Assembly: GCA_964581465.1 (NCBI GenBank)
Contig: CAZOOP010000004.1
Location: 52,697-116,696 of the forward strand
Reading direction: 5' to 3'
Source of the DNA: WJMB01 sp964581465
Lineage (GTDB): Bacteria; RBG-13-66-14
DNA length: 64,000 nt
Below, one piece after another: positions 6,169 through 14,976 of this stretch. The notes beneath the pieces are model-generated. The model was not told where the DNA came from, made no database searches, and saw only the letters and a program-made list of their open reading frames with translations. The translations under genes and the position numbers were made by a program. How positions within the stretch are numbered: position 1 is the first letter of the stretch; each line of letters opens with the position of its first letter.

Positions 6169-9021
6169 TCAAAACTCCCATGCAATTGAAAAGTGGAATT
6201 TGGCGTCCTCGAAGTCCCGGCCGTTCCACGGCCAGGCCCAGTCGAAGCGCAGCGGCAGCCCCAGCGAATCCCAGCGCAGACCCATCCCGATCGAGGCCTT
6301 GAGGTCGACGAAGTGGAAGTTGGGCTCGTTGGTCCAGAGTTGGAGGTTGGTGAAGTCGATCTCGCGGTCGATGTTGTCCCAGGCCAACCCGGCGTCGATG
6401 AAGCCCACGCCGCGGAAGTTCCCCAGGATGAAGCCGGGCAGGAAGCCGAAGTCGATGCGGTCGACCAGGGGCAGACGCAGCTCGAGGTTGGCGAAGGCGA
6501 CGTTGTTGCCGACGAACTCGGTGTAGTCGTAGCCGCGCAGGTCGAGGGCGCCGCCGAGGTAGGTGTCGGGGTCGTAGGGGTCGCCCCCGAAGCCGAAGCC
6601 GGAGTAGACGCGCAGGGCGAAGCCGGCGGTGCTGTAGAGGTTGAGGTAGCCGCGGAAGTCCAGGGAGAGATAGTTGTACTCCCAGTCCGAGCCCATGAAT
6701 GCGCTGGGGCGCTGGTAGCCCAGGTTGAGCCGGATGCCGCGCACGGGGAAGGTGTAGTACCACTCGGTGCTGTCGAAGACCAGGCTGGCGCCGGGACCGA
6801 TGACGCTGCGGTAATCGGCGAAGATCGAGCCGTCGTAGAAGTAGTATTGGCGGCCTTGCTCGTAGCCGGTGATGTTGGCGTCGACGCGCAGCTCCTCGGT
6901 GAAGGGGTAGCTGAAGGTCAGTTGGCCGCCGGAGAGGCGCTCCCAGAAGTAGCCGTCGGGGAAGAGGTAGTAGTCCTTCCAGGTGAAGGCCCGAGCGCCG
7001 TAGGTCGGCCGGTGCTTCATCCAGTAGTAGGCGACGTCGAGGTCGAGATCGTCCAGGCTGGAAACGCTGGTCAGGCCGAACTGGACGAAGAGGCGGTGGT
7101 CGCCCAGGGTGTCGGAGCCGATGATCAGGCCCAGGGCGCGGAAGGCGCCGCCGGTGGTGTACTCGGCCTGGGCCATCCCGGCGTCTATCTCGAGGTCGTA
7201 CTCCCAGGGCTCGAGGGTGCCGATCTTGGAGAGGTCGCCGACCTCGAAGCCGGTGCGGATGGGCGGGTCGTAGTAGCCCTCGAGGGCCAGGGAGTCCAGG
7301 GCGGCGTCGAAGGGTTCGTCGACGGCGAGGTCGAGGTCCATGATGTGGACCTGGTGGGTCATCTGCTGGTAGGAGTTGAAGGCGATCTGCGTTCCGTCGG
7401 CGGCGACGTCGGGGTTGTAGACGTCGCGCAGGGAGTCGGTGAGCTGGACGATCGAGCCGTCGCGGCGGTCGAAACAGAAGATGTTCGAGGGGCCGACGCG
7501 GTCGGAGCTGAAGACGATGCGCTCGCCGTCGGGGTGGTAATCGGGGTAGCGGTCCTCGTTGGGTCCGGCGGTCAGCACAGTTGTTTCGCCGCTGTCGAGG
7601 TCGAGCTCGGCCAGGTGGACGCCGTCTTCCTCTTCGAGGGCGAAGGCCAGGCGTTCGCCGTCGGGGGAGGCCACGGGGTGGGCCTCGAGGTGGGGCGAGT
7701 CGGTCAGGCGTTCGAGGGCGCCGGTGCCGGTGTCCAGGCTGAAGATGTCCACGATGCCGGCGAGCTGGGCGGTCAGGTAGAGCTCTTCGCCGTCGGCGGA
7801 GAAGCAGAGGCCGTCGATGGTGTCCAGGTTCAGTTCGTCGAAGACCCGGTAGACCTCTCCGGTGACGACATCGATCAGGTAGATGCCCTGCCAGCGGTCG
7901 TCCTTGGCTATCACGGCCAGGGTGTCGCCGGCGGGGTCGAAGGCCACGCTGCGCGCCGAGGGACTCAAGTAGTCGAAATCCCCCGTCGAGGTCAGTCGGG
8001 CGAACTGGCGTCCCTCCTTGGCGTCCAGCAGGTAGAGGTGGGCGCCGCGGTCCAGATTGGCGATCACGGCCACCAAGTCCCCCGAGGGGGACAGACGTGG
8101 GCCGAGGAAGCTGTGGTACTCGTCGCCGCCGTCGGTGATTCGCCGGCTGAAATCCTCGGGGCGGCGGCCCTCGACCAGGTCGACCCAGAAGCGGCGCTTG
8201 AGGTGGATCGTCCACTCCTCGGTGAACTCGTCGAGGTCCTTGTCGATGACCTGCTCGAGGGCTTCGGAGACGCTGCGGCTGTCGGTGCGCGCGACGGCCC
8301 TGATCAGCTCGGGCAGCTTGTCCTCGCCGTAGCGCTCGACGAAGAAATCCACGGCGCTGTGGCCTTCCTTGTAGGCCAGGTAGAGCAGATAACCCGGGAT
8401 GTAGGCGCCGTTGCGAAAGTACTCCAGCGGGACGATGTTGTCGGAGAGCACCGCGTCGCGCAGCACCATGCGGGCGTCGGTGTCCCACTGTCGGGCCTCG
8501 TGGGAGGGCAGGCCCTCCATGAACCAGAAGTCCGGCGTGCCGATCTGGTTGGAGAGCAGCTCGCCGGTGACGTCGCGGAAGAAGCTGTAGAAGTTGAAGA
8601 CATGGGTCAGCTCGTGGACGATGACCTCGTACATCAAGGGCTGGGAGCCCTCGTAGGGGATGACGATGCGGTTGCGCAGCGGTTCGGAGAAACCACCCAC
8701 ACCCTCGGGAAGGTAGCTAAGCGTGATGTTGGTCTGGCGGAAGTCGCGCTGGGAGTTGTAGAGGATGAAGGGGATCCGGTCGGTGGGCTCGTTGCCCAGG
8801 TCCTCGCGCAACTGCTTCCAGGCGGCCTCGGCCATCTCGGCCACCACGCCGACGACCTCCTCGCCGTCACCGTAGAAGTAGACGTCGAAGTGCTCCGTGG
8901 CCAGGATACGCCAGTGCATCTCGGTGTCGCGCACCTTGTTCGAGCCGAAGGCCCCGTACTGGGCGAGGGAGGCGACGGCTGGAATCATCAGCAGGATGAC
9001 TGCGCGGTGTGTCGTTTTCAC
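6169..9021 (-). CDS. Surface protein: gluzincin-like domain, beta-propeller, outer-membrane barrel
   Basis: The 950-residue protein has a signal peptide, then a peptidase-like domain with VHELTHVFNF (HExxH, about residues 137-146) and a downstream Glu in FMEGLPSHEAR, as in MA-type gluzincin proteases. From about residue 290 to 560 come TolB/WD40-like propeller repeats of the LSPSGD, SPDGERLAF and YHPDGERIVFSSD type. The C-terminal third is beta-rich and ends in FSIAWEF, the aromatic end typical of BamA/TamA-type outer-membrane barrels. It would sit in the outer membrane with the protease and propeller in the periplasm or outside. The substrate is unknown. A nested inverted-repeat element lies 48 bp upstream of the ATG. 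Confidence 0.85.
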   Translation of the reverse strand: MKTTHRAVILLMIPAVASLAQYGAFGSNKVRDTEMHWRILATEHFDVYFYGDGEEVVGVVAEMAEAAWKQLREDLGNEPTDRIPFILYNSQRDFRQTNITLSYLPEGVGGFSEPLRNRIVIPYEGSQPLMYEVIVHELTHVFNFYSFFRDVTGELLSNQIGTPDFWFMEGLPSHEARQWDTDARMVLRDAVLSDNIVPLEYFRNGAYIPGYLLYLAYKEGHSAVDFFVERYGEDKLPELIRAVARTDSRSVSEALEQVIDKDLDEFTEEWTIHLKRRFWVDLVEGRRPEDFSRRITDGGDEYHSFLGPRLSPSGDLVAVIANLDRGAHLYLLDAKEGRQFARLTSTGDFDYLSPSARSVAFDPAGDTLAVIAKDDRWQGIYLIDVVTGEVYRVFDELNLDTIDGLCFSADGEELYLTAQLAGIVDIFSLDTGTGALERLTDSPHLEAHPVASPDGERLAFALEEEDGVHLAELDLDSGETTVLTAGPNEDRYPDYHPDGERIVFSSDRVGPSNIFCFDRRDGSIVQLTDSLRDVYNPDVAADGTQIAFNSYQQMTHQVHIMDLDLAVDEPFDAALDSLALEGYYDPPIRTGFEVGDLSKIGTLEPWEYDLEIDAGMAQAEYTTGGAFRALGLIIGSDTLGDHRLFVQFGLTSVSSLDDLDLDVAYYWMKHRPTYGARAFTWKDYYLFPDGYFWERLSGGQLTFSYPFTEELRVDANITGYEQGRQYYFYDGSIFADYRSVIGPGASLVFDSTEWYYTFPVRGIRLNLGYQRPSAFMGSDWEYNYLSLDFRGYLNLYSTAGFALRVYSGFGFGGDPYDPDTYLGGALDLRGYDYTEFVGNNVAFANLELRLPLVDRIDFGFLPGFILGNFRGVGFIDAGLAWDNIDREIDFTNLQLWTNEPNFHFVDLKASIGMGLRWDSLGLPLRFDWAWPWNGRDFEDAKFHFSIAWEF

Positions 9022-9068
9022 TGCACCTCACCTCCCGGTGGGTCCCCCGCCGAGTTGTCGATTATCGG

Positions 9069-9255
9069 GCGAGACCTCGGCAAAACAGCGTCATGGCAAT
9101 CGAACCGATCGAACGTTCGAGCGGGTAGGCGTTGGCACGTTTCTTGCAGCGGGGCGCGGACGCCCGTCGCCGCAACCCACGGCTACTTCCGCAAGAAACG
9201 TGCCAACGCCGGGCTTCTTGGGGTTGTCTTCTTGCGGGTTTTGCCGAGGTCTCGC
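9069..9255 (-). repeat. Nested inverted-repeat element, copy 1
   Basis: Outer arms 9069-9086 and 9238-9255 pair perfectly over 18 bp. Inner arms 9128-9147 and 9191-9210 pair perfectly over 20 bp (GTTGGCACGTTTCTTGC core). The inner loop is 43 nt. Copies 2 (12427-12606) and 3 (56183-56362) share the architecture and spacings. The inner loop of this copy matches theirs as the reverse complement. It lies between two minus-strand genes. Confidence 0.9.
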
Positions 9256-9284
9256 GGTCCGTCGCCGGTGTGGCGAGACGGTCC

Positions 9285-10037
9285 TCAGGGGATGATGTAG
9301 CGGTACTCGGAGACCAGGTGAGGTTGGAGGCCGTTCTTGACGTCGAGGGCCACCTCGTCGAGGAGGTTGTTGAAGATGGAGAGCAGCTCGCCCCGTCCCG
9401 GCGGTGTGCGGCTGGTCTGCTCGCGTTCGAGCTCGACGCCGTTGTTGCGTTTCCAGACCTGCTCGCCGGTGGCGGTGTCGTAGCCGCGCAGGGTGACGTC
9501 GAGGACGAAGAGCTCGTCGGTCTGGCGATCCATGGCCTCGTCGGAGCGGCCGAAGAGCATCGAGGGGCTGTCCTGCTCGTCGACATCGTAGCTTTCGGCC
9601 AGACGCTCGTGGTATTCGAGGCTGCCGTAGCGGCTGAATTCGACTTCGCCGGTGACCAGTAGCTCGGCGCCGGTGAGCTCGCCCAAGCGGCGCTGATGGT
9701 CCGGGTCAAGGAAGTCGAAGCCCTCGATCTGCTCCAGGGCGGCGCGTGTGCGTTCGAGGGGGACGACCTCGAAGGTGCCGACGGTTTCGATTTCTTCGCG
9801 CAGGCGCCGGGCGGTCAGTTCGCCCAGCTCGAGCTCGCCGCCGCGGTAGGCCAGATCGAGGACGACCAGGGTGCCGTAACGTCCGGGGTCGATCTCGCTG
9901 TCGGCCTGATGGCTGACCAGGACCCGGCTGCTCCGGTAGCAGCCTACCGTGGCGAGGGTTAGGATGAGGGCCGGGATCAGCGGAACGCTGAGAGCGATGC
10001 GGGTCGGGTGGCTTCTTTTATTCCGAGGTGTCGTCAT
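9285..10037 (-). CDS. Lipoprotein, CsgG/LpoB-like fold
   Basis: The 250-residue product starts with a basic N-terminus, a hydrophobic stretch and the lipobox LATVGC, so it should be a lipoprotein. The mature part has the pattern seen in CsgG, LpoB and related outer-membrane lipoproteins: a strand (TLVVLDLAYRG), a helix, FEVVPLERTRAALEQ, then GELTGAELLVTGEVEF. ATG 10037 overlaps the end of the upstream TPR lipoprotein gene by 20 bp, so the two are probably translated together. The exact role (secretion, peptidoglycan control or envelope scaffold) cannot be told. Confidence 0.65.
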   Translation of the reverse strand: MTTPRNKRSHPTRIALSVPLIPALILTLATVGCYRSSRVLVSHQADSEIDPGRYGTLVVLDLAYRGGELELGELTARRLREEIETVGTFEVVPLERTRAALEQIEGFDFLDPDHQRRLGELTGAELLVTGEVEFSRYGSLEYHERLAESYDVDEQDSPSMLFGRSDEAMDRQTDELFVLDVTLRGYDTATGEQVWKRNNGVELEREQTSRTPPGRGELLSIFNNLLDEVALDVKNGLQPHLVSEYRYIIP

Positions 10038-10428
10038 CGGTATCACCCCCGTCCCAGGTTGCAGGCTCGTCGGTGCCGGTTTCTTTATCATTGAAAGCGT
10101 CGCGGTGGGTTTTGCCAAAGTCGAGGAGGTTCTCGCGGATATCCTCGGACCCGGGGGCCGCCTCGGCGGCCCGCTGGTAGAGTTCACGTGCGCGCTCGTA
10201 GTCGCCGAGGGCCTCGCTGGCCACGGCGATGTTGTTGAGCAGTCCGGGGTCGCCCGGGGAGAGTTCGAGGGCCTGTTCCCAGCGCAGCCGGGCCTCGTTC
10301 CAGAGTCCGAGGCGGGCGGCCCGGGCGGCGAAGCCGCGCAGTTCGTCCTCACCGGCGCGCTTGGGGCAGCCGGTGAACAACAGTATAACGACGAGTAAGA
10401 CGCCGATGATGCTGGATCTGGTTTTCAT
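10018..10428 (-). CDS. TPR lipoprotein
   Basis: The 136-residue protein has a signal sequence ending in the lipobox LLFTGC, followed by two or three tetratricopeptide helices (LWNEARLRWEQALELSPGD, LGDYERARELYQRAAEAAPG) and an acidic, disordered tail. TPR lipoproteins usually act as scaffolds at the envelope. The start overlaps the stop of the ricT gene (ATGA) and the end overlaps the next lipoprotein gene, so all three form one translational unit. Confidence 0.8.
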   Translation of the reverse strand: MKTRSSIIGVLLVVILLFTGCPKRAGEDELRGFAARAARLGLWNEARLRWEQALELSPGDPGLLNNIAVASEALGDYERARELYQRAAEAAPGSEDIRENLLDFGKTHRDAFNDKETGTDEPATWDGGDTDDDTSE

Positions 10429-11279
10429 TTCCGCTGCCCGTCCTTTGTGCCTTGGAGCCGGCTGATTTCATCGGCGGCGACGTCGATCAGCTCGCCGTCT
10501 TCGAGTTTTATCGATACGGCGTTCTTGAGCGGCTCGATGCGCACCAGCCGACCGCGGCGGCCGTCGCTGAGCTGTACGCGGCTGCCGCGCCGGGGCAGGT
10601 TGCGGCGCGCCTGGCGGTAGAACTCGTGTTCGTAGGCCAGGCAGCACATCAGCCGGCCGCAGAGTCCGGAGATGCGGTTGGGGTTGAGGACCAGGTCCTG
10701 CTGCTTGGCCATTTTGATGGTCACCGGTTCGAAGCCCCGCATCCAACTGCTGCAACACAGGGGCCGGCCGCAGGAGGCGTAACCGCCCAGGCGGCGGGCT
10801 TCGTCGCGCACACCGATCTGTTGCATCACAATGCGCGTGCCCAGTCGGCGGGCCAGCATGGCCACCAGGCGGCGATAGTCGACTTTCTTGGGCGTTGTGA
10901 AGAAGAAAGTGACCGCTTCACCATCCACGGCCGCGCTGATATCGACGAGTTTGAGCGGCAGGTCGCCGCGCAGCTCCAGGAACAGGCGCTTGGCCCGCCG
11001 CTCGAGATGGGCGGCGTGGGCCAGGCGGCAGTAGTCGTCACCCCGCGCCCGGCCGATTACCCGGCAGGGTAGGTGGTAGCGGGTTTTCTCGTCGATGGGG
11101 AAGTCCAGCCGGCTGACTTCGACGAAGTGCAGGGATCCGTCGTGGATCACCTTGTAGCATTGGCCCACGGCGGCGTCGGCGTCGGGGCAGCAGCCGACCA
11201 AACGCAGGTGCTCCTCGCGCAGGACGAACTCCAGGTAGCGGGGTCGACGCTCGTTATGGGTTGGGTCGGGTGTGTTCAT
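10425..11279 (-). CDS. ricT: PSP1-domain protein RicT (YaaT)
   Basis: The 284-residue protein has the PSP1 domain in its middle and the cysteine-rich signature GYASCGRPLCCSSW followed by GLCGRLMCCLAYE, which in RicT homologues binds a [4Fe-4S] cluster. In Bacillus, RicT belongs to the Y-complex that helps RNase Y mature mRNAs. The holB-yaaT neighbourhood is conserved in many bacteria and is seen here (tmk, holB, ricT in order on the minus strand). ATG 11279 has a GAGG site, while a further ATG at 11303 lacks one. Confidence 0.9.
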   Translation of the reverse strand: MNTPDPTHNERRPRYLEFVLREEHLRLVGCCPDADAAVGQCYKVIHDGSLHFVEVSRLDFPIDEKTRYHLPCRVIGRARGDDYCRLAHAAHLERRAKRLFLELRGDLPLKLVDISAAVDGEAVTFFFTTPKKVDYRRLVAMLARRLGTRIVMQQIGVRDEARRLGGYASCGRPLCCSSWMRGFEPVTIKMAKQQDLVLNPNRISGLCGRLMCCLAYEHEFYRQARRNLPRRGSRVQLSDGRRGRLVRIEPLKNAVSIKLEDGELIDVAADEISRLQGTKDGQRK

Positions 11280-11499
11280 CTGCCTCGGTCGGCTGTCTGG
11301 CATTGCGGGTTGCTTTCGAACTGGATCAAGTAGAAGGCTATGATGGCGGGCGGCCGATCCTAAAGACCCGTGCAAGCTCCTGGTTTTCTGTTGTGGTCAA
11401 CAGGCTCGAGCCCCGGACCGGCCTCGACCCCCGCAAATAATACACTGATTTTCCGGAGAATTAGTTTCATTCTTTTCAGGGTTTGAGCGTCGCGGCTGA

Positions 11500-12399
11500 T
11501 CAGCCTTCTCTGGAAGAGCTCAGGGTCAAGCCGCCCAGCACGGTCTCCAGGGTGAGTTGGAGGTGGGCGTTGGCGGCCACCAGCCGGGTGGCGCGGATCA
11601 ACTCGGCGGCCGCCGCGGCGGACCAGTCGCCGTCCTCGTTACTGGCCAGCCGGGCCGTCTCCTCCAGCAGGCGTCGCGCGGATTCACGGTCCCGAACCTC
11701 GCCGCAGGCGGCGTAGACCCTGAGCAGTCTGCCCGCCCGGACCTGCTCCCAGATGGCGGCCGCCGCCGCCAGAGTCTGGTCGTCCTCGGCCAGCTCCCTG
11801 GCCCGGGTCAGAGAGCCCTCGGCCCGTTCGGCCGCCGTCGCGGCCCCTTCGGCGTCCAGGCCCTCGTCGACCAAGGCCGCCGTGATCTCCTCCCGGGAGA
11901 GCGCCCGGCAGGCGATGAGCTGGCAGCGGCTGGTGATCGTCTGCAGCAGGGACTCCGGGGAGTCCGTGGTCAGCAGCAGCACCGCGCCCGTCGGCGGGGC
12001 CTCGAGGGTTTTCAACAGCGCGTTTTGGGCCTGAGGGGTCAGGCGTTCCGCCCGGGGGATCAACGCGATCTTTCCCAGACCCTCGACGGGCTTGCGCGAC
12101 AGGGACTGGATCAGCCCACGCACCTCTTCGATTTTAAGATGCGCCTCGTCGGTCTCCAGGGCGAGGAAGTCGCCGTAGTTGCCCGAGTCGAAGCGTCGGC
12201 AGCTCGGGCAATCGCCGCAGCCCGTCCGTTCGGCGCAGGCCAGTGCGCGGGCGAAATCCCGCGCCAGGGCGGCCTTGCCCACACCAGCGGGGCCGTGGAG
12301 CAGGTAGGCGTGCCCCAGACGGTCGCCTGTCAGGATGCGCCCCAGCAAACGACGGGCCGTCGATTGACCCCGGGCGCTGCTCTTGAAGGCTGTGTCCAT
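11500..12399 (-). CDS. holB: DNA polymerase III subunit delta' (HolB)
   Basis: HolB is part of the clamp loader that places the beta clamp on DNA. The roughly 300-residue product has the Walker A loop LLHGPAGVGKAA, the zinc finger CGDCPSC with an upstream Cys (TGCGDCPSC), the helix ending in KTLEAPP, and the sensor region QTITSRCQ. The C-terminal collar domain is Ala-rich. Two ATGs compete: 12399 is 10 bases from AAGGA, and 12408 is one base from it, so 12399 is preferred. A nested inverted-repeat element lies immediately upstream. Confidence 0.9.
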   Translation of the reverse strand: MDTAFKSSARGQSTARRLLGRILTGDRLGHAYLLHGPAGVGKAALARDFARALACAERTGCGDCPSCRRFDSGNYGDFLALETDEAHLKIEEVRGLIQSLSRKPVEGLGKIALIPRAERLTPQAQNALLKTLEAPPTGAVLLLTTDSPESLLQTITSRCQLIACRALSREEITAALVDEGLDAEGAATAAERAEGSLTRARELAEDDQTLAAAAAIWEQVRAGRLLRVYAACGEVRDRESARRLLEETARLASNEDGDWSAAAAAELIRATRLVAANAHLQLTLETVLGGLTLSSSREG

Positions 12400-12426
12400 G
12401 TGAATCATATCCTTGGGCTGTACCCT

Positions 12427-12606
12427 GCGGGACCTTTGCTTGACCGTTTCAGGCTCCTAACCCCGTCGGCCGTCGCGGGGGTGCGCGTTGGCACATTTCT
12501 TGCGCAATCCGACGCGCCCTGAACCAGGCGGCTTCCCGCCCCGCTGCAAGAAATGTGCCAACGCCGGTCCGGTGCGGGCGCCTCGTCGATGAAGCAAAGG
12601 TCCCGC
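12427..12606 (+). repeat. Nested inverted-repeat element, copy 2
   Basis: Inner arms 12485-12503 and 12546-12564 pair over 19 bp. They differ from copies 1 and 3 at one position, and both arms have changed together (CACATTTC with GAAATGTG). Outer arms 12427-12441 and 12592-12606 pair perfectly over 15 bp although their sequence beyond the shared GACCT differs from the other copies. Spacings (43, 42 and 27 nt) match the other copies. Confidence 0.9.
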
Positions 12607-12629
12607 TCGGGAGCCGACCAGACTGTGAG

Positions 12630-12810
12630 TATTCGATCTGCTGACGACGCTCCATTGCTCGCTTCAGCAGCTTCGACCGTTAGTTATCCGACGTAGCGGG
12701 TTGACCCCGAGCTGCGTATGGTTACCAGAACCTCAGATCAATGTGTTTTCACAAGTTGCGAATACTTGGTTCAGTTTCAGCGGATGATCCCATCCGCAAA
12801 TACCCCTCAG
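12630..12810 (+). repeat. Dispersed mosaic repeat, block F copy
   Basis: CTGCTGACGACGCTCCATTG followed by GCTTCAGCAGCTTCGACCGTTA, GGGTTGACCCCGAGCTGCG, GGTTACCAG and GCGAATACTTGGTTCAGTTT recurs at 23788-23935, 35780-35935 and 37010-37130. The remainder of the gap to 13174 shows no gene. Confidence 0.75.
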
Positions 12811-13174
12811 GGGCAATCAGATGACAAACTGCCGTGACGGGGCCTGGATTGCGTACTGCGCGCTGAAACAGGCCCTGTCATTTGCTTGCCGGAGGCTGTC
12901 CGGCGCTGTTATCGAAGCCCACGGGGCGGACCGCCGGGGAAGTGTTTGTTCAACGGGAGCCTTCCCGATTGCCGGGTGGGTTGGATGTACCGTATCCGAT
13001 CGGTCGGCTTATGCCCCCGCACCCCACCCCGATTCCATCGGGTTGTTGGGCGATGCGCGCGACGCGTCGGGATATCCCGGTCTGTAAAGCGGTGGATGTG
13101 CGGAAGCCCCGGTGCGGCGAGTCGGCCTCCACTTGATAGGATACGCTTGAGGAGCCGTTGGTTGCGTCCCGGCA

Positions 13175-13798
13175 TCAGCCGAGGCGTTCGACGACCAGGG
13201 CCGCGACTTCGTCGATCAGCTCTTCGAGGGGCCGGGCGCCGTCGAAGACCAGCCAGTGCTCTGGATTCTCCCGGGCCAGCTCCAGATAGCCTTCGCGGAC
13301 GCGCCCGAGGAAGTCCTCGGCGCGTTCCTCGATGGCGTCGCGACGACCCCGGCTGTCCGAGCGGCTCAGCCCCAGCTCCGGGGTCACGTCGAGCAGGATG
13401 ACCAAGCCCGGCTCCAGACCGTCGGTGGCGGCTCGGATGGCGGCCTCGACGGTTTCCCGGGGCAGACTCAGACCGCTCCCCTGGTAGGCCCGGGTGGAGT
13501 CGCAGAAGCGATCGCTGATCACCGTCCGCCCGGCCGCGAGGGCGGGACGTATCACCTCGGCCATCAGCTCGGCCCGGGCGGCTTGGAAGAGCAGCAGCTC
13601 GGCGGCGGGGGCGCGCCGGAGCTCGGCGTCGAGGAGCAGCTCGCGCACCCGCTCGCCCAGGGGCGTTCCGCCGGGTTCGCGCAGGGCCAGTGGATCGCGG
13701 CCCCGAGCGCGCAGGCGCTCGAGCAGGCCGCGCAGCACGCTGCTCTTGCCCGAGCCGTCGATGCCCTCGAAGGCGATCAGTGCCGGATGTCTCGCCAT
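13175..13798 (-). CDS. tmk: Thymidylate kinase
   Basis: This enzyme phosphorylates dTMP to dTDP. The 207-residue length is normal. FEGIDGSGKS is the P-loop, REPGGTPLGE carries the DR(E)-type substrate loop, and DRFCDSTRAYQGSG is the family signature with the dTMP-contacting residues. The lid region is Arg-rich (SRSDSRGRRDAIEERAEDF). ATG 13798 follows GGAG at a spacing of 6. A TACAAT box with an extended TG lies on the minus strand at 13834-13842. The order tmk, holB, ricT is the common bacterial arrangement, here with gaps of several hundred bases. Confidence 0.95.
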   Translation of the reverse strand: MARHPALIAFEGIDGSGKSSVLRGLLERLRARGRDPLALREPGGTPLGERVRELLLDAELRRAPAAELLLFQAARAELMAEVIRPALAAGRTVISDRFCDSTRAYQGSGLSLPRETVEAAIRAATDGLEPGLVILLDVTPELGLSRSDSRGRRDAIEERAEDFLGRVREGYLELARENPEHWLVFDGARPLEELIDEVAALVVERLG

Positions 13799-13844
13799 GA
13801 AGCTCCGTCTTCGGAGGTGCTAAGGGAGGCTTGATTGTAGCACA

Positions 13845-14327
13845 GGGGTGGCGGGGTATTGAAGGCGCGGACCCCGCGGGGGTGCCCAGCGGATCACCTA
13901 GGGACGAAAGCGTCCGACCCGCTCCTTACCGCTGGAATTCAGCCGTCCTCCGTTCCACTGTTATTGTACGATCGCCGGCGGCGGTGTCGGAACGACGGGC
14001 AGCGAGGCGTCTTAGGATGATTCAGGGTAGTCAGTATTAACCGCGAAGCCTCAATCCACCATTGATTAAACGGTCGAGAGGAAAGAGCGGGCATCCACAG
14101 CCGAGCGGCAGCATCAACTGCCAAGACGAGCCTGATAGGCGAAGAGCGGTTGGAGGTGTTAAGGATATCAGGCATCGGTTCAATCGCATACGGGTCGTCC
14201 TATCCCCATGACTACAACGGTGAAAACCAGCTGATAGCCTACGATTTGGAGCACCGCACTCCATTGACCGTCATCAGTCGCCTCGATACTCGGCGTGATG
14301 GTCCGGAATCTTGGGTGATGCCCTAAC
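13845..14327. other. Gene-free stretch
   Basis: No frame with a ribosome site or family resemblance is visible. A small GGACG-AAAG-CGTCC hairpin lies at 13902-13915, but nothing around it resembles a known RNA or terminator. Confidence 0.4.
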
Positions 14328-14976
14328 CTAGAACAGGCCGAAGGCCCCCAGCTCGATATCGACGAACTCCAGCCGGACCGGCTCGGTATCCACCCGGTGG
14401 TAGACGCCCTCAAGAAAGACTCCCAGCATGCCCAGGGCGCCGAACTGGATTCCGCCGCCGATGTTGAAACCCCACCGTGCGCCGTCCTCGAGCCTCCCGG
14501 CATCGTAAGCGGCGTCGTAGGACGGGTAGCCGAGCAGGTACAGCCCACCGCCCAGGCAGAGGTAGGGCGACAGCGACGCCGGGTACATCACCCGGGCCTG
14601 GAGGTAGATCGGGGCGATGCTCAGCCCCGTTGTCTCGGCAAGACGTCTTCCTCGCCGGCGTAGTCAACGTCTTGCAGGGCGGGGGCGGCGTACACGACGT
14701 TGAGCGAGAGGTCGGCCGGGATGTCGATCACCCAGCCCAGGCGCAGACCGCCGGCGAGGTCGCCCCGGCTCTCGGCACCGTAATACCCAACCGGGGCGAG
14801 GTAGCCCAGCCGGGCTCCCAGGGTGAAGAAGGGCGGCTCGGTGAAGTCGCCGATATCGTAGGCCTGACGGCGGAGATTCCTATGATTCCTATGACGAGCA
14901 GGGTCAGCAGGGTTGCGAGTCCGAGACCCGGGCCGGGCAGTCTGCCGCAACGCTGGTGCATTTTGGCGGGTTGCAT
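14328..14976 (-). pseudogene. Outer-membrane beta-barrel protein, two frameshifts
   Basis: ATG 14976 with GGAG upstream opens a signal-peptide-like segment (LGLATLLTLLVIGIIGIS). The barrel-like sequence then continues in a second frame (FFTLGARLGYLAPVGYYG to VDYAGEEDVL) and ends in a third (LSPYLCLGGGLYLLGYPSYD to IELGAFGLF). The first shift falls near a 9-bp duplication (GAATCATAG-GAATC) around 14876-14893 and the second near 14635. Together the three segments make one normal barrel of about 215 residues with an aromatic end. Either the gene is dead, or the assembly has errors, or the duplication is a phase-variation slip. Confidence 0.65.

Noticed and set aside
6161..8488. A long Arg/Pro-rich open frame on the - strand in another phase
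   Set aside because: The composition is the typical off-frame reading of GC-rich coding DNA, and the true gene covers it.
6193..9300. A 1035-codon open frame on the + strand opposite the large surface protein
   Set aside because: It is the antisense shadow of a GC-rich gene. It is rich in Val, Gly, Glu and Ala with no domain, while the - strand has a signal peptide, HExxH motif, propeller repeats and a barrel end.
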